From assembly GCA_946480515.1 (NCBI GenBank), contig CAMLKX010000004.1, positions 1-30,125 of the forward strand: a stretch of 30,125 nucleotides of DNA, given 5' to 3'. This stretch comes from an uncultured Sphingomonadaceae bacterium. Lineage in GTDB: Bacteria; Pseudomonadota; Alphaproteobacteria; Sphingomonadales; Sphingomonadaceae. The stretch's first letter is position 1. Every line of letters starts with the position of its first letter. A model generated the notes under the pieces. It was not told where the DNA came from and did no database searches. It saw nothing but the letters and a program-made list of their open reading frames with translations. Positions 26,143 to 30,125 of this stretch are shown here, piece after piece. The translations under genes and the position numbers were made by a program.

Positions 26143-27302
26143 CGGTTCCGCCCGGGGTCGCCGCAAGCCCCACGAGATCGCGCGGCCGGGCTTATCTTGA
26201 ACCAGACTCGGGCCCGCGCGGCCCGCGTGACATCTTCCAGCGCGACCGCGACCGGATCATCCATTCAATTGCCTTTCGCCGACTGCGCTCGAAGACGCAG
26301 GTGTTCGTCGCTCCGGACGGCGATCATTTTCGGGTGCGGCTCACCCACAGTTTGGAGGTCGCTCAAGTCGCCCGCACGATTGCCCGTGCACTTGGCTTGA
26401 ATGAGGACCTGACCGAGGGGCTGGCGCTTGCGCATGACCTTGGTCATCCCCCCTTCGGTCACGGGGGGGAACATGCCCTGAATGCGGCGATGAGTGATGC
26501 GGGAGGATTCGACCACAACGCTCACACCCTGCGTCTGGTGACCAGGCTCGAGACGCCATATCCCGGATTTGATGGGCTCAATCTTAGTTGGGAGATGCTG
26601 GAGGGGCTCGCCAAGCATAATGGGCCAGTCAGCGCGCCGACCTGGGCGCTTGCGCAAGCAAACTCGGCATTCGATCTTCAGCTCGACAGCTGGCCGAGCC
26701 TGGAGGCGCAGGTCGCTGCCGTGGCTGATGACATCGCCTATGACAATCACGACATCGATGATGGACTTCGATCCGGACTCCTGGACCTGGAGGAATTGCT
26801 CGAGCTGCCACTGGTGAAAGCGCAATGGGACGCGATTGAGCAGCGCTACCCGGGATTACCTCTTGAGAAGAAACAACGGGCGCTGGTCCGCGACCAGATC
26901 GGGACGATGGTCGGCGATGTGCTGGAGGAAACGCGCAGGCGGATCGCGGACTTCGGTGTGAATTCATCCGATGACGTGCGTGCTGCGGGTCGTCCGCTGG
27001 TGGGTTTCTCGAGCGAGATGGCCGGGAGCGAGCGCGAGCTGAAGCGCTTCCTCTATGACACACTCTACAACAGCGCAGCGCTGATGCCGATCCGCGTGGA
27101 GACTCAGAAGATCGTCTCCAATCTGGCGGCAGCCTATCGAGCAGACGCCAGCCTGCTGCCAGCCGGTTGGCTGCGCGAGGGATCGGATGAGGTTACGACC
27201 GTGCGGACGCTCGGTGATTTCATCGCGGGCATGACCGATCGCTATGCGATCGCCCGTCATGAGGAGCTGATTGGCCCGGTAACCTTGCCCGACCGATTCT
27301 AG
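26139..27302 (+). CDS. dgt: dGTP triphosphohydrolase-like HD-domain dNTPase
   Basis: This 387-residue protein belongs to the dGTPase family, which hydrolyses dNTPs to nucleosides and triphosphate. It begins in the ATGA overlap with the SPOR gene. After a short tail comes GPRDIFQRDRDRIIHSIAFR and RRLRSKTQVF, then the HD metal site: His70 in RLTHSLEVAQVAR, His99-Asp100 in LALAHDLGHPPFGHGGEHAL and Asp197/198 in AVADDIAYDNHDIDDGL. The length fits the shorter type-2 class common in alphaproteobacteria rather than the 505-residue E. coli Dgt, so substrate preference is open. The stop shares CTAG with that of the convergent GST gene. Confidence 0.93.
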   Translation: MTVPPGVAASPTRSRGRAYLEPDSGPRGPRDIFQRDRDRIIHSIAFRRLRSKTQVFVAPDGDHFRVRLTHSLEVAQVARTIARALGLNEDLTEGLALAHDLGHPPFGHGGEHALNAAMSDAGGFDHNAHTLRLVTRLETPYPGFDGLNLSWEMLEGLAKHNGPVSAPTWALAQANSAFDLQLDSWPSLEAQVAAVADDIAYDNHDIDDGLRSGLLDLEELLELPLVKAQWDAIEQRYPGLPLEKKQRALVRDQIGTMVGDVLEETRRRIADFGVNSSDDVRAAGRPLVGFSSEMAGSERELKRFLYDTLYNSAALMPIRVETQKIVSNLAAAYRADASLLPAGWLREGSDEVTTVRTLGDFIAGMTDRYAIARHEELIGPVTLPDRF

Positions 27303-27955
27303 TCGCGGTCGGGAGCACCGAGCGGAAAGAATGGGCGGAATGGCCGCGCCTCGTCGATCGCCCGAGCAAAGGAAGGGCGCTCGTTCAGCCGCTTGCGATA
27401 AGCGATGAGCTTCGGACAGTCGCTCGGGATGGGATGAACCCAATCGGCATAGAAGAGTGATGGCCCGGCGGCGCAATCGGCGAGGCTGAAATCGCCGCTG
27501 CAAATCCACCGATCGTCGGTGAGTCGGGTCTCTAGCCAGGCGTAGCTTTTCTCAAGCAGCGCGTGGGCGTCGGCGACTCCGCGCGGATCACGCTCATCCC
27601 CCTGGCGGAGCGCATCGGCCACGATGCGCTGCATCGGGGTCATGACATAATTGTCGAAGATGCGGTCGAACATCCTCACGTCGAGCGCCGCGCGGGGATC
27701 ACTGGGGATGAGTCGCGGCTTGGGCCGCGCCAGGTCGAGATGTTCGATGATGATCGTTGCCTCGACGATGAGTTTTTCATCGTCGAGCAGGATCGGGAAG
27801 CGCCCGATCGGCCAGAGATCTCCGAACTTGGCGGCGTTCTCCGGATGATCGGGAGAGACGATGCGATAATCAAACGCGAGCCCCTTCTCATAAAGGGCGA
27901 TCAGCGCCTTCTGGCAGTAGGACGAGAATGGATGAGCGTAGAGCGCAAGCGACAT
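27299..27955 (-). CDS. Glutathione S-transferase family protein
   Basis: From ATG at 27955, with ribosome site GGAGAGG six bases upstream, this gives a 218-residue cytosolic GST-like protein. The N-terminal thioredoxin-like domain starts MSLALYAHPFSSYCQKALIA, with catalytic candidates Ser10-Ser11 and Cys13 in the usual place, then GRFPILLDDEKLIVEATIII, which holds the cis-Pro and glutathione-binding Glu/Ala turn. The helical C-terminal domain contains WICSGDFSLADCAAGPSLFY, matching the conserved N-capping box SLADC. Open frame upstream to 28132 precedes the conserved start. The substrate is unknown. It lies between dgt and argS, which are often adjacent in alphaproteobacteria, so it and its divergent partner may be a later insertion. 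Confidence 0.92.
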   Translation of the reverse strand: MSLALYAHPFSSYCQKALIALYEKGLAFDYRIVSPDHPENAAKFGDLWPIGRFPILLDDEKLIVEATIIIEHLDLARPKPRLIPSDPRAALDVRMFDRIFDNYVMTPMQRIVADALRQGDERDPRGVADAHALLEKSYAWLETRLTDDRWICSGDFSLADCAAGPSLFYADWVHPIPSDCPKLIAYRKRLNERPSFARAIDEARPFRPFFPLGAPDRD

Positions 27956-28055
27956 CGAAAACCTCTCCGGGTCAGCATGCTGGGTAAGATAGACCGCTGC
28001 GCCTAGGCAATCAGCGAGAGCGCAGAACTGTGTTGCTTGCGATGGGCCGTCAACT

Positions 28056-28100
28056 CTGATCTTCTGATCAGGCGCAAGGCGAATGGCCGTCAATGACGGC
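28056..28100. promoter_or_regulatory. Two dyads between the divergent GST and oxygenase-like genes
   Basis: CTGATC (28056-28061) and GATCAG (28066-28071) form a 6-4-6 dyad; GCCGTCA (28086-28092) and TGACGGC (28094-28100) form a 7-1-7 dyad just 24 bases before the oxygenase-like start. GGCCGTCAA also occurs as a direct repeat at 28045-28053 and 28085-28093. These are candidate operator sites in the 169-base divergent region. Confidence 0.35.
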
Positions 28101-28124
28101 TCGCCCGCTCCAGCGGAGACTATC

Positions 28125-29180
28125 ATGGTCAAATCAAACGCGTTTATCCCGGTCGTCCCGCCTCAGCCGATCCAGGAAATTTTCACCGATGATGAGAATC
28201 AAAGGCTGTTCAACGTTATGCGGACGCGTGGTCCGTGGCGGACGATCGCTGGACGCTACTTCAAGACGGCAGAGGAACTGCTTGCGGTCAGTTCACGTCC
28301 TGCTGGCGACGGCGAGACGCTCAGTCTCTCGGATTTCCTGACTCCGGCCTTCCGTGGCTTCTTCGGCAATAACGGCATGGTCTATGAGGATGAAGTTCAC
28401 GACATCTTTTACAGCAAGAAGCTGATCGACCTCGTGAAGGCCATGCATGGCGCCAAATACGGCGCCCCATACCTGTTCCAGTTCAACATCCTCGGACCCA
28501 GTCACGGCAAGGATCCCGGTCATTTCGACGGCGGCAGCTGGCGAGGAGTCGATCCCACGAATACCTCCGCATGGCTGCTGAGCGTGATGGCAAAGTCCGG
28601 CCTGTTCGATCGGTGGGCGGTGAAGGCGGGTCAGGTCATCTCTTACTACTACCGCAGCGACGTTGACGGAGGCTTCACCTACTGGCCTGATGGGCCAACT
28701 GCTCCGCCCCAGCGGATCAGCCCGCCGTTCTGGAACAACGGACTTGTGGCGGACAATCAGCGCATGTTCCACCGCGGCGAGGCCTGTGGTCCCCGCGACA
28801 AGCGCGACCCGTCCCCGGCCCTGGCACTGAGCTCAACGATCGAGGGTGACGGCGAAGATTCTTGGGTCGTGAAGACAGACGGGAAGCCGATTGCACGCTA
28901 TCCCGACGAGGATATGCGGATCCTCTTCCACTATGATGCGCATGTGTTCGAAGACATGGCGGACGTGAAACGCTATTTCGATCACACCGACGATCTCACG
29001 CGCGACATGGTGTTCGAGATGCTCATCGCCGATCTGCGCGCCCGCGGGGTGATTTTCGAGATGCCGAGCGACCCGCTCAACGATCCGGCCTTCATTGCAG
29101 TGCTCACGAAGACCCACGATGTGCGGCCGGCCAGCTACCCTGCCGAGGCGATGCCGGAGTGGTATGCTCCCGCCGCCTGA
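28125..29180 (+). CDS. Uncharacterised protein, possible Fe(II)/2-oxoglutarate oxygenase fold
   Basis: From ATG at 28125, with GGAG at 28115-28118, the protein has 351 residues; an ATG at 28083 is in frame but lies over the operator-like dyad. I do not recognise a named family. It contains a facial-triad-like pattern: His133-x-Asp135 in KDPGHFDGGSWRG and a distal His216 in NQRMFHRGEACG, followed by Arg227 exactly 11 residues later. Spacing (83 residues, then H+11 Arg) matches the arrangement seen in phytanoyl-CoA-type oxygenases, so a non-haem iron oxygenase is possible. No signal peptide or membrane segment is visible, so it is likely cytosolic. It is divergent from a GST gene. The gene is convincing; the function is inference. 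Confidence 0.8.
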   Translation: MVKSNAFIPVVPPQPIQEIFTDDENQRLFNVMRTRGPWRTIAGRYFKTAEELLAVSSRPAGDGETLSLSDFLTPAFRGFFGNNGMVYEDEVHDIFYSKKLIDLVKAMHGAKYGAPYLFQFNILGPSHGKDPGHFDGGSWRGVDPTNTSAWLLSVMAKSGLFDRWAVKAGQVISYYYRSDVDGGFTYWPDGPTAPPQRISPPFWNNGLVADNQRMFHRGEACGPRDKRDPSPALALSSTIEGDGEDSWVVKTDGKPIARYPDEDMRILFHYDAHVFEDMADVKRYFDHTDDLTRDMVFEMLIADLRARGVIFEMPSDPLNDPAFIAVLTKTHDVRPASYPAEAMPEWYAPAA

Positions 29181-29257
29181 TGGTAATCGCTGGCCCGTGA
29201 CGGGGTGAGCTTGCTGCGCTAGAGGCGCGGCACTTCTGCACATTTTGGTGACCGCAC

Positions 29258-30125
29258 TTGAGCCTCTACGCCCGCTATTCCGCCCTACTTGATGACGTTC
29301 TCAGCGGCTTGGAGGAAGCGGACCTTCTTCCTGCCGGCCTGAATCGATCTGCGGTGACGGTCGAGCCCCCGCGCGACCCGTCGCACGGCGATCTCGCTAC
29401 CAACGCCGCCATGGTGCTCGCGAAGGGAGCTGGCAAGAACCCGCGGGCTTTGGCCGAGGCGATCAAGCCGGAACTCGCTGCACTGCCGGGAGTGGTCGGA
29501 GTCGAGGTCGCCGGGCCAGGCTTCATCAACCTGCGGTTGGCACCGGATGCATGGCGGTCGGAGCTCCGCACGATCATCGCCGAGGGTGATGATTACGGCC
29601 GGTCGGATGTCGGCAAGAACGAGCGCGTCAACGTCGAATATGTCTCCGCGAACCCGACCGGGCCGATGCACATGGGGCATTGCCGCGGCGCGGTGGTCGG
29701 TGATTCGCTTGCGCGGCTCCTCGAAGCCGCAGGCTTTCGCGTGACCAAGGAATATTACGTCAATGATGCTGGCAGCCAGGTGGACACGCTCGCCCGCTCC
29801 GCCCACCTGCGCTATCGCGAGGCATTGGGGGAGGAGATCGGCGGGATCCCGGAAGGCCTCTATCCCGGCGATTATCTGCAACCGGTTGGAACATTGCTTG
29901 CTGCGGAGTTCGGCGACAGGTTCGTGGATCAGCCGGAGAGCGAATGGCTAGAGCTGTTCAAGCAGAAAACGGTCGCTGCGATGCTGGACCTGATCCGCCA
30001 TGATCTCGGGCTGCTCGGCATCCACCATGACCATTTTGCGTCGGAGGCCGCACTCCAGCAGTCAGGCGCGGTGGATCAGGCGCTGGAGCTGCTTGAGCAG
30101 TTGCATGCGCGCCAGAACATGATTG
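29258..30125 (+). CDS. argS: Arginyl-tRNA synthetase, N-terminal part
   Basis: ArgS charges tRNA-Arg. The frame begins at a TTG (29258), because an in-frame TGA lies seven bases upstream (29249-29251) and no other start is available before the conserved sequence. It runs to the window edge, so about 289 codons are visible. The N-terminal Add1 domain includes [20 protein letters not shown]; the catalytic domain contains [20 protein letters not shown], whose HMGH is the class I HIGH motif, and [18 protein letters not shown]. The rest, including the KMSKS region and anticodon-binding domain, lies outside. It lies 77 bases after the oxygenase-like gene. Confidence 0.95.
   Translation, partial: MSLYARYSALLDDVLSGLEEADLLPAGLNRSAVTVEPPRDPSHGDLATNAAMVLAKGAGKNPRALAEAIKPELAALPGVVGVEVAGPGFINLRLAPDAWRSELRTIIAEGDDYGRSDVGKNERVNVEYVSANPTGPMHMGHCRGAVVGDSLARLLEAAGFRVTKEYYVNDAGSQVDTLARSAHLRYREALGEEIGGIPEGLYPGDYLQPVGTLLAAEFGDRFVDQPESEWLELFKQKTVAAMLDLIRHDLGLLGIHHDHFASEAALQQSGAVDQALELLEQLHARQNMI

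Noticed and set aside
26450..26472. C-run and G-run hairpin inside dgt, resembling the murD palindrome
   Set aside because: The bases encode the conserved HPPFGHGGE metal-site region, so they are explained by protein sequence, and the arms are not the same repeat unit.

Overview
This GC-rich window looks like a chromosomal segment of an alphaproteobacterium, most probably a sphingomonad. The reasons are the gene content and order of its division and cell-wall (dcw) cluster, the meso-diaminopimelate type MurE, an FtsZ with a long acidic/proline linker, and the flanking purL, dgt and argS genes. It is core-genome DNA. I see no phage, insertion sequence, CRISPR array, tRNA, rRNA or defence island.

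Layout. Positions 1-4135 hold three minus-strand genes: purL, then after a 310-base gap bfr (bacterioferritin), then a DUF418/YeiB-like membrane protein that runs off the left edge. Positions 4249-6132 hold small accessory genes: a VOC-fold protein (+), a small lipoprotein (-), and a two-gene unit (+) of a one-helix membrane protein and a lipoprotein with a GldG/DUF4350-like domain. Positions 6133-6454 are a 322-base regulatory region with a hairpin, a perfect DnaA box, a 9-10-9 dyad and a 13-base direct repeat. Positions 6455-23009 are the dcw operon mraZ-rsmH-ftsL-ftsI-murE-murF-mraY-murD-ftsW-murG-murC-murB-ddl-ftsQ-ftsA. Almost every junction is an ATGA/GTGA overlap or a gap of under 10 bases. 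ftsZ follows after its own 158-base promoter region, which holds a CtrA-like motif and four GANTC sites. Positions 24730-27302 hold a TPR/SPOR-domain protein overlapping dgt. Positions 27299-29180 hold a GST (-) and a divergent gene for a possible Fe(II)/2-oxoglutarate oxygenase-like protein (+). argS begins at 29258 and runs off the right edge.

How the genes work together. MurE, MurF, MurD, MurC, MurB and Ddl make the cytoplasmic UDP-MurNAc-pentapeptide. MraY and MurG turn it into lipid I and lipid II. FtsW and FtsI polymerise and cross-link septal glycan. FtsL, FtsQ, FtsA and FtsZ form the divisome scaffold and ring, and the SPOR protein next to ftsZ probably binds septal peptidoglycan.

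The two most unusual observations are inside essential wall genes. murD carries an in-frame insert of about 105 bases made of two near-identical GC-rich palindromes, adding about 35 residues to its N-terminal domain. murG lacks about 31 residues that normally carry the UDP-GlcNAc-binding signature. The first looks like a palindromic repeat tolerated inside a protein. The second is either an assembly error or a remarkable MurG. No wholly new multi-gene system is evident.
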